Shown in pieces: positions 25,419 to 32,510 of a DNA stretch of 40,499 nt. The DNA is taken from the NCBI GenBank assembly GCA_964523405.1, contig CAZGAQ010000045.1, positions 1 to 40,499 on the forward strand. Reading direction: 5' to 3'. The stretch comes from CAZGAQ01 sp964523405 (GTDB lineage: Bacteria; Planctomycetota; Phycisphaerae; UBA1845; Fen-1342). The notes under the pieces are model-generated. The model saw only the letters and a program-made list of their open reading frames with translations, was not told the origin of the DNA and did no database searches. A program made the translations under genes and the position numbers. Within the stretch, counting starts at the first letter, position 1, and the number at the start of each line of letters is the position of its first letter.

Positions 25419-28152
25419 CTAAAACTGGAAGTAAATGAACGCGTGCCCCGGCCCACGCAGGTACACGCAACACCACACCACCAGCGCCACCGTCGCCGGC
25501 GCCAGCACCCGCCGCAGCGGCCACCGCAGCCACGCCGGCGGCGTCCACGTCCACGTGCCCGTCGGGAAGAACCAGGCGTGTCGCAACACGACCAACGCCA
25601 CCAGCACCAGCGCCCGCCAGTGGAACTGCGCCTTCACCGGCGCCAGATCCAGCACGCTCGGACTGAACATCGCCCCCACGATCGCCAACGCCTGGCTCAG
25701 CGATTCCGCCCGGAAGAACACCCACGCCACCAGCACCCCCACCAGCGTCACTGCCCACGAAAGCACCCGTCCGCCCGGGACCTTGGACAACCGCTGCGGC
25801 AGCCGCGTCACGCGCTCCAGCGACAGAAACGCCGCATGCAGCACGCCCCAACCGACAAACGTCCACGACGCCCCGTGCCACAGCCCCGAAGCCAGCATCG
25901 TAAACCACATGTTCAGTTGCGCTCGTCCCGGCCCCTGCCGCGAGCCGCCGAGCGGGATGTACACGTAGTCGCGGAACCACGTGGACAGCGAAATGTGCCA
26001 GCGCGCCCAGAACTCGCGGAAGCTCGTGGCCACGTACGGATGATCGAAGTTCACCATGAACTCGTAGCCCATCCACTTCGCCAATCCGCGCGCGATATCG
26101 CTGTACCCGCTGAAATCGCAGTAAATCTGGCACGCGAACATCGCGGTCACGACCCACCAGTACGCCCCGCTCGCGGTTGGCGTGCCGTCCCCAAACGCCA
26201 CATCCACCAGCGGCGCCAGACCGTCCGCGATGACCACCTTCTTGAAGTAACCCCCCACCACGAGTTGCAGCCCCGCCCAACGCTGCTCCTCCGTCGTCCG
26301 CCGCACCTCCAGCAGTTGCGGTAGCAGGTCCGCGGCCCGGATGATCGGCCCCGCCACGAGTTGCGGAAACAGCGACAGGAACGCGAAGAAGTGCAGCACA
26401 TTCCGCGTCGGGCGCAGCTCGCCCCGGTACACATCGATCGTGTAGCTCATGGACTGAAACGTGTAGAAACTGATGCCCACCGGCAGCGTCAGGTGCAGCA
26501 GCGGCAACTGCACGCCGCACCCCAGCCAGTGCAGTAGGCCGTTCGCGTTCGTCAGCCCGAAATCGAGATACTTGAACAGCGCCAGCGTCCCGATGTTCCC
26601 CCCCATCGACGCCAGCAGCAGCGCCTTGCGCCACCGCGGCCACGCGGCCATCCCCAGCCCCGCCCCGTAGTCGATCAGCCCCGTGCCGACGAGCAGGAAC
26701 AGGTAACGCCAGTCCCACCAGCCGTAGAAGAACAGCGACGCCGCCGTCAGGTACGCCCAGCGCGTGTTGCGCCCCCGTCGCAGCAGCGGCCACAGCCCCA
26801 GGAACAGGGCGAAGAAGACGAGAAACTCGAGCGAGTTGAACAGCACAAACCGCCTCGGGTACGCCGTCTACCGCCGCCCGGGCGCAGAAGGTGCGCCCGG
26901 CGCGCCGGCACCGACCGATAGCCCATCGGATGAGGCCCCCCCCAGGTTGAATGTGCCCCCCACCTTGCCTGCCGTCCCGACGTGGCGCGCGCCACGCCCC
27001 GCGCTGTCCCCCCCCACGCCGGCCGCAGCGCCCCGAGTCGTACGTCCCGTAACGCCGCACCTCGGCCCGCAGCCAGCGGTACGTCGCCAGCGTCACACCC
27101 GGCGGGATCGAGTGGTCCGAGTGGTACATATACCCGTGATACTTCATCGCCGCGCTCATCTTCGAGTGCAGCTCTGCCCGGATCTTCTCGCGGTCGTTGG
27201 TCGCCAGGACGGTCACATCGATATTGCCGCAGAACCCCAGCTTGTCCCCGTACTGCGGCGCCAGCTCGCGCACGTCCATCCCCGCCCGGCTCTCCATCGG
27301 GTTGATCATGTCCACGCCGGCTTCGATGAAGTGCGGGATCAGTTTGCGGATGTCGCCGTCCGAGTGCAGGATCACCGGCATCCCCCGCTTGTGGAACTCG
27401 TCGAAGAACCGCTTGTGGCAGGGGTACACGAACTCGCGGTAGTGCTTCGGACTCATGAACGGGCCATTCTTGTACGCGATGTCGCCGTAGATGAACGCCC
27501 CGTCACAGACCATCCCCTCCGCCTCGCACAGCTTGAACATATCGATCTCGAACTGGGTGTACGTCGCGAAGACGTCGCGAATCCAGTCCGGCTGCTTGAG
27601 CATCGCCTTGCACATCCCCTCGTGCCCGAGCGAGTCCTTCACCGACTCGATGATCTCCACCCCCGCGAAGGCGATGAACTGCCCACGCTCCTTCGCCCGC
27701 TTGTACCGTGGCCAGAACTCCTCCCACCGGATCCGGTCGCGGCTCGCCGTCAGCAGCGGCTTGACCTGCGCCCACTTCTGGGGCGAGTCGATGCCGAAGC
27801 GCACGTGCTCCGGCGTCCCCATCTTGTGTTTCCACCAGCGCAGCTCCGCGTCATTCCCGTCCCGCAGCAGCACCCATTCGTCATTCTGGTCCAGCACCAC
27901 CGGCTCGACCATGCGCAGCCGCTGGTCCGGCCACGCCACCTGCATCAGGTCAAAATCGAAGTACTCCCACAGCGTGCGCTTGTGGTGCGCACCGATCTTC
28001 GCGTCGTGAATGCCGCACCAGATGTTCGGGTCGCCGATCCCTTTGACGAATTCCTCTTCGGTCTCCGCCCAGAACCAGTCGTACATCGCCACGCGGTCGG
28101 CTGGCTGTCGCGCCAGGCACCGTGCCACGCGCTCTTTCGACGACATCACCAT
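25315..28152 (-). CDS. UroD/MtaA-family protein 2, overrunning its natural end (probable frameshift)
   Basis: Residues 1-371 (28152 to 27040) form a complete UroD/MtaA-like domain: SSKERVARCLARQPADRVAM, GDIAYKNGPFMSPKHYREFVYP, MPVILHSDGDIRKLIPHF (263-265 read His-Ser-Asp, so the H-x-C zinc cysteine is Asp), DMINPMES, KLGFCGNIDV and the typical ending RWLRAEVRRYGTY. After this the frame meets no stop for another 570 codons, because it reads the MBOAT gene in the wrong register. A run of eight G on the coding strand (27008-27015) immediately follows the domain; one G fewer would place a TAG at 26868-26870, just before the MBOAT start, giving about 427 residues. The start is ATG with GGGAG 7 bases upstream. 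Real product: residues 1 to about 371, plus an uncertain tail. Confidence 0.7.
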   Translation of the reverse strand: MVMSSKERVARCLARQPADRVAMYDWFWAETEEEFVKGIGDPNIWCGIHDAKIGAHHKRTLWEYFDFDLMQVAWPDQRLRMVEPVVLDQNDEWVLLRDGNDAELRWWKHKMGTPEHVRFGIDSPQKWAQVKPLLTASRDRIRWEEFWPRYKRAKERGQFIAFAGVEIIESVKDSLGHEGMCKAMLKQPDWIRDVFATYTQFEIDMFKLCEAEGMVCDGAFIYGDIAYKNGPFMSPKHYREFVYPCHKRFFDEFHKRGMPVILHSDGDIRKLIPHFIEAGVDMINPMESRAGMDVRELAPQYGDKLGFCGNIDVTVLATNDREKIRAELHSKMSAAMKYHGYMYHSDHSIPPGVTLATYRWLRAEVRRYGTYDSGRCGRRGGGQRGAWRAPRRDGRQGGGHIQPGGGLIRWAIGRCRRAGRTFCARAAVDGVPEAVCAVQLARVSRLLRPVPGAVAAAATGAQHALGVPDGGVAVLLRLVGLALPVPARRHGADRLRGGAGDGRVAAVAQGAAAGVDGGEHRDAGAVQVSRFRADERERPTALAGVRRAVAAAAPDAAGGHQFLHVSVHELHDRCVPGRAAPDAECAALLRVPVAVSATRGGADHPGRGPATATAGGAADDGGAALGGAATRGGGLLQEGGHRGRSGAAGGCGVWGRHANRERGVLVGRDRDVRVPDLLRFQRVQRYRARIGEVDGLRVHGELRSSVRGHELPRVLGALAHFAVHVVPRLRVHPARRLAAGAGTSATEHVVYDAGFGAVARGVVDVCRLGRAACGVSVAGARDAAAAAVVQGPGRTGAFVGSDAGGGAGGVGVLPGGIAEPGVGDRGGDVQSERAGSGAGEGAVPLAGAGAGGVGRVATRLVLPDGHVDVDAAGVAAVAAAAGAGAGDGGAGGVVLRVPAWAGARVHLLPVLGRACQGYVAWPYPAEEAGKAVNRQPEEGKRGSWI
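25419..26846 (-). CDS. MBOAT-family O-acyltransferase (AlgI-like)
   Basis: 475-residue polytopic membrane protein of the AlgI/DltB branch of the MBOAT family, which transfers acyl groups to extracytoplasmic polysaccharides or similar acceptors. Diagnostic blocks are MLFNSLEFLVFF at the start, LPVGISFYTFQSMSYTIDVYRG, FREFWARWHISLSTWFRDYVYIPLGG and the catalytic-His motif SGLWHGASW (near residues 318-326). No AlgJ/AlgX-type partner is adjacent, so the acceptor is unknown; it may act on a wall or capsule glycan. The start is GTG (GAGG 6 bases upstream), giving the conserved MLFNSLEF N-terminus. A long open frame from the upstream UroD-like gene overlaps it completely in another register; this gene's motifs prove that its own frame is the coding one. 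Confidence 0.92.
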   Translation of the reverse strand: MLFNSLEFLVFFALFLGLWPLLRRGRNTRWAYLTAASLFFYGWWDWRYLFLLVGTGLIDYGAGLGMAAWPRWRKALLLASMGGNIGTLALFKYLDFGLTNANGLLHWLGCGVQLPLLHLTLPVGISFYTFQSMSYTIDVYRGELRPTRNVLHFFAFLSLFPQLVAGPIIRAADLLPQLLEVRRTTEEQRWAGLQLVVGGYFKKVVIADGLAPLVDVAFGDGTPTASGAYWWVVTAMFACQIYCDFSGYSDIARGLAKWMGYEFMVNFDHPYVATSFREFWARWHISLSTWFRDYVYIPLGGSRQGPGRAQLNMWFTMLASGLWHGASWTFVGWGVLHAAFLSLERVTRLPQRLSKVPGGRVLSWAVTLVGVLVAWVFFRAESLSQALAIVGAMFSPSVLDLAPVKAQFHWRALVLVALVVLRHAWFFPTGTWTWTPPAWLRWPLRRVLAPATVALVVWCCVYLRGPGHAFIYFQF

Positions 28153-28206
28153 CGCTGCACTCCCTCATCCCCCCGGGCGCCCGTCAGCGCAGGACGGTCT
28201 CGTGTG

Positions 28207-28257
28207 GCACCGGCATCTTGCCGGTGCACTCGTCGCGTCAGGCCTCCGTGCCTGACG
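28207..28257. repeat. Paired intergenic palindromes (dispersed repeat copy B)
   Basis: Two adjacent hairpins lie between the corrinoid-protein and UroD-like 2 genes: GCACCGGC/GCCGGTGC (28207-28227) and CGTCAGGC/GCCTGACG (28236-28257). The second shares the GTCAGGCCTCCGTGCCTGAC core of the elements at 7180, 31744 and 36815. They may stabilise or attenuate the polycistronic message. Confidence 0.65.
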
Positions 28258-28286
28258 GACCTCATGCGCTCTTGCCCGGGACCGCC

Positions 28287-28922
28287 TTACCGCGCGAAAC
28301 AGAGCTTCTTCGCCAGCTCCGCACCCGTCGCCGCGTCACGTCCGTACCCGGTCGCGCCGATCTTGTCTGCATATTCCTGCGTCACCGGTGCCCCGCCGAC
28401 CAGAATGTGCGGCGCCGGCTGCACAGCCGCTTTGATCTTCTTCACCGACTCCTCCATCATCGGCATCGTCGTCGTCAGCAGCGCGCTCATCGCCACCACG
28501 TGTACCCGGCGTTGCGTGCACGCCTCGATGAACTTCTCCGGCGGCACGTCCACGCCCAGGTCGATGACCTCGAACCCGGCCCCTTCCAGCATCGTCGCCA
28601 CCAGGTTCTTGCCGATGTCGTGCAGGTCGCCCCGCACCGTCCCAATGATCGCCGTCGCCTCGGGCTTCACGCCCGCCTTCGCCAGGTGCGGCTTGAGTAC
28701 GGTCGTGCCCGCCTTCATCGCCTCGGCCGCAATCAGCACTTCCGGAACGAAGTATTCGCCTTCGCGGAAACGCCGCCCCACCTCCCCCATCCCCTTCAGG
28801 AGTCCGTCCTGCAGCACTTCCTTGGCCGCCGCGCCGGCCGCAACCGCCTGCTCGCAGAGCTTCGGCGCCGCAACCTCGTCCCCGTCAATCACTGCCTGTG
28901 CGATCTGCTCGAGTAGCGACAT
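28287..28922 (-). CDS. Corrinoid (B12)-binding methyltransferase shuttle protein, MtaC/MtbC-type
   Basis: 211-residue cobalamin protein that carries a methyl group between a substrate-specific and an acceptor-specific methyltransferase. It has the Met-synthase-type helical cap (about 1-88: EVGRRFREGEYFVPEVLIAAEAMKAG) followed by the B12-binding Rossmann domain. The latter has the base-off ligand motif DxHxxG at Asp99-His101-Gly104 (GTVRGDLHDIGKN), the VIDLGVDVPPEKF block, SALLTTTM and the C-terminal GGAPVT and GYGRDA. The length is exactly that of the family. GGGAG lies before the ATG. It sits between two UroD-like genes and near an MtaB-like gene, which matches the three-component corrinoid methyltransferase design. 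MtaC and other amine or methoxy corrinoid proteins cannot be told apart by sequence alone. Confidence 0.93.
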   Translation of the reverse strand: MSLLEQIAQAVIDGDEVAAPKLCEQAVAAGAAAKEVLQDGLLKGMGEVGRRFREGEYFVPEVLIAAEAMKAGTTVLKPHLAKAGVKPEATAIIGTVRGDLHDIGKNLVATMLEGAGFEVIDLGVDVPPEKFIEACTQRRVHVVAMSALLTTTMPMMEESVKKIKAAVQPAPHILVGGAPVTQEYADKIGATGYGRDAATGAELAKKLCFAR

Positions 28923-28972
28923 TTCTGACTCCCTGAAGGGCGCCTGGTCCGCCTGACCGGCGCGGCCTCGGC

Positions 28973-28978
28973 ACTATA
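28973..28978 (-). promoter_or_regulatory. Possible -10 element for the corrinoid protein gene
   Basis: TATAGT on the minus strand, about 50 bases before the ATG, without a convincing -35. An internal promoter is possible in addition to readthrough from the upstream UroD-like gene 3. Confidence 0.25.
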
Positions 28979-29039
28979 GCAACCGCCAACCGCGGGCACC
29001 AGCCGGCGCCCGCACGCGCGTCCGGGCTCACCGGCCGCC

Positions 29040-30095
29040 CTATTCCACGTTCATGAACGCTTCCACCTTCCGGCGGATCGTCTCGTGTGCCCCGTCCACG
29101 CTCAATACATCACATTCCGACCCCAAAATGAACGGATGACCGGTCGCCCGCATCTTCGCCAGCAGCTCCCGCGCCTTTTCCTGCACTGCCGTCAGCGGAC
29201 ACGTCTCGTCCGAGTAGAACGACTTCGTCGGTAGGTTGCCGTACAGGACAATGTCCTTCGGCACCAGCACCGCGTCCTCCCACAGCTTCCGCGAACTCCC
29301 CAGGCTCAGGATCACCGGCCGCAAGGTCACAAACGCCCGCACGAAATCCGGCGTCAGCTCGCCGCAACAATGGAAGATCAACTCGCACCCCGCCCGCTCC
29401 AGCCGCTCCTTCACCCGCCGGTTCGGCCCCAATACGAACCGCTCCAGCAGGTTCACCCCCGCCGCGATTTGCCGCGGCGACAGGTATGCCGTGCTTGCGG
29501 CCGGTTCACATACGAACACCGCCCGCGCCCCGGCCGCCAGTTGCTTGTCGATCGACCACGCAATCACGCGCTGCCCGAGTTCGAACACCTTTTCCAGCAG
29601 CGCCACTTGGCGGTTGTCCGCCGCCGTCCGCCCCCGCCCGGCCGTGAAAATGGCCGTGATCGCGTCCGCCAGCACCTTCACCAGCAGCGAGAGCGGGCCA
29701 ATCACCATCCCGATCGGTACCAGCTTCGTCTGCCGGGCGATGTACTCGATCGCGCCGCAGGTCGCCTCCAGTCGGGCATTGCAGTGCGTCGGCATCCGGT
29801 CCGCCAGGCGCGCGAACGGGTCCTCTTCCGGCCACGACGAAAAGTGGTACGTCGGGATTTGCTCCGTCGGGACCCCCAGCATTTCCAGCAGCGCCGCCTT
29901 CTCGATCGTCAGGTCCATCAGCGGAATCGCGAGCGGCGTCTCGAACCGCGCGGCCGCGCTCGCAACAACCTCGCCCAGCCGCCGCCCGGCGACCAGAATC
30001 GCCTCGCGGTCCGGATAGTCATGCAGCACCAGGTCGGCCCCCACCGGCATGCGTAAGCCACCGGCCGCCAGAGCAAGATAGTCACTGCGCTTCAC
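29040..30095 (-). CDS. UroD/MtaA-family methyltransferase 3 with complete zinc motif
   Basis: 351-residue UroD-like protein and the closest of the three to MtaA/CmuA-type corrinoid:acceptor methyltransferases. The zinc ligands are all present: His242 and Cys244 in FHCCGELTP and Cys328 in LGSECDVLSV. Other family blocks are VIGPLSLLVKVLAD, AVFVCEPAASTAYLSPRQ and DIVLYGNLPT. The start is GTG at 30095 with GAGG 8 bases upstream (VKRSDYLALAAGG); an ATG 15 codons later would cut the family N-terminus. It is divergent from the mtaB-like gene (180 bases apart) and lies upstream of the corrinoid protein on the same strand. It probably moves the methyl group from the corrinoid protein to a thiol or tetrahydrofolate acceptor; the acceptor is inferred only. 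Confidence 0.85.
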   Translation of the reverse strand: MKRSDYLALAAGGLRMPVGADLVLHDYPDREAILVAGRRLGEVVASAAARFETPLAIPLMDLTIEKAALLEMLGVPTEQIPTYHFSSWPEEDPFARLADRMPTHCNARLEATCGAIEYIARQTKLVPIGMVIGPLSLLVKVLADAITAIFTAGRGRTAADNRQVALLEKVFELGQRVIAWSIDKQLAAGARAVFVCEPAASTAYLSPRQIAAGVNLLERFVLGPNRRVKERLERAGCELIFHCCGELTPDFVRAFVTLRPVILSLGSSRKLWEDAVLVPKDIVLYGNLPTKSFYSDETCPLTAVQEKARELLAKMRATGHPFILGSECDVLSVDGAHETIRRKVEAFMNVE

Positions 30096-30219
30096 GTCAC
30101 ACGCCTCAACCGCGGGCCTGCACCTTCGGCGTCCGCCAGCACCGGGCCGCGTCCGCGTGCACCGCCCGTGAAATCCTGCCTCAACCGGCAAGACGCTGTT
30201 TGATTCCCCCGCTGTCTGC

Positions 30220-30225
30220 TATCAT
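30220..30225 (+). promoter_or_regulatory. mtaB: Possible -10 element of the mtaB-like gene
   Basis: TATCAT, about 50 bases before the ATG and within the divergent region. No clear -35 at the right spacing. Confidence 0.25.
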
Positions 30226-30275
30226 GCCGACTGCGCAGCCGACTGTCAACAAAACCGTTTCATCGAGGCAAGAAA

Positions 30276-31673
30276 ATGGCGATCCTGACCAGCACCGCCG
30301 ACCCGCGCGTCTTCTCCACGCCGGCCATCACCGACCCCGACGAGCTCGTCTTCGGCCGTGCCCCGGATCCGGTCCGCTGCGGCCTGGACCTCGAAATGGG
30401 CAATGGCGCCGTCTACCCCGAGATCAACTTCACGCTCCCGCCGATGCTCATCGAGCCCGCCACCTGGCCCCGCGTGCGCGAAATCTACACCGGGATTATC
30501 GACAACCTCTGCAACCGCGCCCGCGACCTCGGCCTCGCCGGTCTGCTTGTCGAGTTCGAGCAACTGCCGCCCATGACCGGCCAGCCCGCCTGGGGCGCCG
30601 AACTCACCGAGATCCTCAAGACGCGCCTCCAGCAGGCCCGCGCCGCAGCGGACCTCGCCTCCGCCCTCCGCGTCACCATCGTCGACATGCGCGAGGAAAC
30701 CAAGCCCCCGCTCCGCCGTGGCGGCCCCTCCTGGGACCACATGCGGCAGGCCCTCGAACAATGTGCCGCGCGCGGCGCCGACATCCTCTCCATCGAATCC
30801 ACCGGCGGCAAGGAAGTCCACGACGTCGCCCTCACCCGCGCCGACATGGCCGGCATCGTCTTCGCCCTCGGCGTGCTCGCCCCGGCCGATATGGCCTGGC
30901 TCTGGGACCAGTTCTGTGACGTCGCCCGCAGCCGCAAGATCATCGCCGGCGGCGACAGCGCCTGCGGCTTCGAAAACACCGCCATGCAGCTCGCCGGCCA
31001 GAAGATGCTGCCCGACGTGCTCGCCGCCGTAGTCCGAGCCATGACCAGCGTCCGCAGCCTCGTCGCTTTCGAACGCGGCGCCGTCGGCCCTTCGAAGGAC
31101 TGCGCCTACGAAGGCCCCGTCATGAAGGCCATCGCCGGCGTGCCGATCGCCATGGAAGGCCGCAGCGCGAGCTGCGCGCACCTCTCCCCCATCGGCAACA
31201 TCGCCGCGGCCTGCTGCGACTTCTGGAGCAACGAATCGGTCCCCGATGTCCGCCTGCTCTCCGGTCCCGCCCCCGTCGCCTCGCTCGAGACGCTGGCCTA
31301 CGACTGCCGCCTCTTCAACGCCGCCCTCGGCCGCGGCAGCGAGCTCGAGCTGCGCGACCTGCACGTCGAAAGCGACGCGCCCCTCTCCGCCCAGGCCACC
31401 CTGCTGACACCCGAGGCCACCGTCGCCCTCGCGCAGGCCATCACCGCCGAAACCGACCCCTATGCCCGCACGCTTGCCGCCGGCGCCACCGCCTTCCGCC
31501 TGCTGAGCGAAGCGCTCGAAGACGGCGCCCTGCAACTGCCCGCCCGCGAAATCCGCTGGCTCGAGAAGCTGCAGAAGGCCTTCGACGCGCTCCCCCGTTC
31601 CGCCGACGCCCTGCACGCCCAGATCAAGCCGCGCTACGGCGAACTGTTCGATGCCCCGTCCTACGGCCTGTAG
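30276..31673 (+). CDS. mtaB: Methanol:corrinoid methyltransferase MtaB-like protein
   Basis: 465-residue zinc enzyme of the MtaB family. Known members transfer the methyl group of methanol to the cobalt of a corrinoid protein. The N-terminus (DELVFGRAPDPVRCGLDLEMGNGAVYPEINF) is diagnostic. The three zinc ligands known from Methanosarcina MtaB have counterparts: Glu174 (LSIESTGGKE), Cys230 (GGDSACGFENT) and Cys276 (GPSKDCAYEGP), with spacing of 56 and 46 residues. The length matches the family (about 460). GAGG is 7 bases before the ATG. It is divergent from UroD-like gene 3 and close to the corrinoid protein gene. The organism is not a methanogen by its other genes, so the substrate may be methanol or another methoxyl donor. 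No corrinoid reductive activase is seen in the window. Confidence 0.9.
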   Translation: MAILTSTADPRVFSTPAITDPDELVFGRAPDPVRCGLDLEMGNGAVYPEINFTLPPMLIEPATWPRVREIYTGIIDNLCNRARDLGLAGLLVEFEQLPPMTGQPAWGAELTEILKTRLQQARAAADLASALRVTIVDMREETKPPLRRGGPSWDHMRQALEQCAARGADILSIESTGGKEVHDVALTRADMAGIVFALGVLAPADMAWLWDQFCDVARSRKIIAGGDSACGFENTAMQLAGQKMLPDVLAAVVRAMTSVRSLVAFERGAVGPSKDCAYEGPVMKAIAGVPIAMEGRSASCAHLSPIGNIAAACCDFWSNESVPDVRLLSGPAPVASLETLAYDCRLFNAALGRGSELELRDLHVESDAPLSAQATLLTPEATVALAQAITAETDPYARTLAAGATAFRLLSEALEDGALQLPAREIRWLEKLQKAFDALPRSADALHAQIKPRYGELFDAPSYGL

Positions 31674-31979
31674 TCGCTCCCTGGGGCAACCCCACGTGCC
31701 TGACAATGGGGGACCGACCTCCGGTCGGTCTCTGCCGGCCGTCGCGTCAGGCCTCCGCCTGCCCCGAACGCACGTGAGGGGTGCCGGACAACATGGCATC
31801 CTGCCTGTAGGCCCGCGTGCCGTGCACCCGGGCGCGCGTCGCGCCCCCCGACCGTCATTCCGAAGGAGTGTAGCGACTGTAGAATCTGCCGCCGAACGCG
31901 CCACGCCCCCACCCGCCCCGTTTTCACGTTCTCACCTTTGCACGTTTGCACGCCTCCCCGTCCCCCGCCACTCTCGGCC
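31674..31979. other. Intergenic region between mtaB-like gene and beta-helix gene 2
   Basis: 306 bases with no supportable gene. They contain the dispersed repeat at 31744-31787 and, from about 31918, a copy of the TTTGCACGT/CGCCTCCCCGTCCCC sequence that also precedes beta-helix gene 1. Confidence 0.5.
31744..31787. repeat. Dispersed GGCCTCC-type repeat, copy C
   Basis: GCGTCAGGCCTCCGCCTG followed by CCCCGAACGCACGTGAGGGG. The second half is repeated almost exactly near 36872-36911 in copy D. Confidence 0.6.
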
Positions 31980-32008
31980 TTCCGCCGCCCACCCCGCCGC
32001 GGTATAAT
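31980..32008 (+). promoter_or_regulatory. Promoter of beta-helix gene 2
   Basis: TTCCGC (31980-31985), a 17-base spacer and TATAAT (32003-32008, perfect -10). It is positioned as in gene 1 (7574-7602), with a leader of about 105 bases. Confidence 0.65.
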
Positions 32009-32094
32009 ACCCCCATTCGACCGGTAGCTTCGGGGAAAGCGCCCGCGATACGGGGGCCCTGACGACTCGCATTGCCCCGCGTCTCACCCCGCGC

Positions 32095-32510
32095 CTGCCG
32101 CAACCACGGAGAACCGCCGTGATGACTTCTCGCATGCACTCGATGTTCTCGGGCCTGCGCTTGTCCACCACCGTGCTTACCGCGCTCCTCGCGGCCACCC
32201 TCTTCGCCGCCACCCTGCTGGCCGGCGCCCCCAGCGCTTCCGCCCAAACGGTCATCTTCGTCAACGCCGCCGCGACCGGCGCGAATAACGGCTCCTCCTG
32301 GGCTGACGCTTATCAGACCGTCCAGCCCGCCCTCACCGCCACCCAGCCCGGCAACCAGGTCTGGGTCGCCGCCGGCCGCTACGTCGAACGCATCACCCTC
32401 AAGGAAGGCGTCGCCCTCTACGGCGGTTTCGCCGGCATCGAAGACCCCGCCACCTTCGACCTCGCCACCCGCAACCTCGCCGCCCACGAGACGATCCTCG
32501 ACGGCAACCA
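32095..32510. repeat. 416-bp perfect direct repeat, copy 2
   Basis: Identical to 7686-8101 by direct comparison; the first differing base is 32511 (A against G). Same orientation as copy 1, 24,409 bases away. Confidence 0.9.

Noticed and set aside
24009..30095. Annotation of the UroD-like genes as haem-pathway hemE
   Set aside because: Three divergent copies around a corrinoid protein and MtaB, with H-x-C zinc elements in two of them, fit the methyltransferase branch; no other haem gene is nearby.
30246..31904. - strand open frame of 552 codons opposite the mtaB-like gene
   Set aside because: Antisense shadow, Gly/Ala/Glu/Val-rich, no family features. The + strand frame has full MtaB motifs.
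7686..32510. The 24-kb interval as a composite transposon or genomic island bounded by direct repeats
   Set aside because: No transposase, integrase, terminal inverted repeats or target duplication were found. The repeats are parts of paralogous genes.
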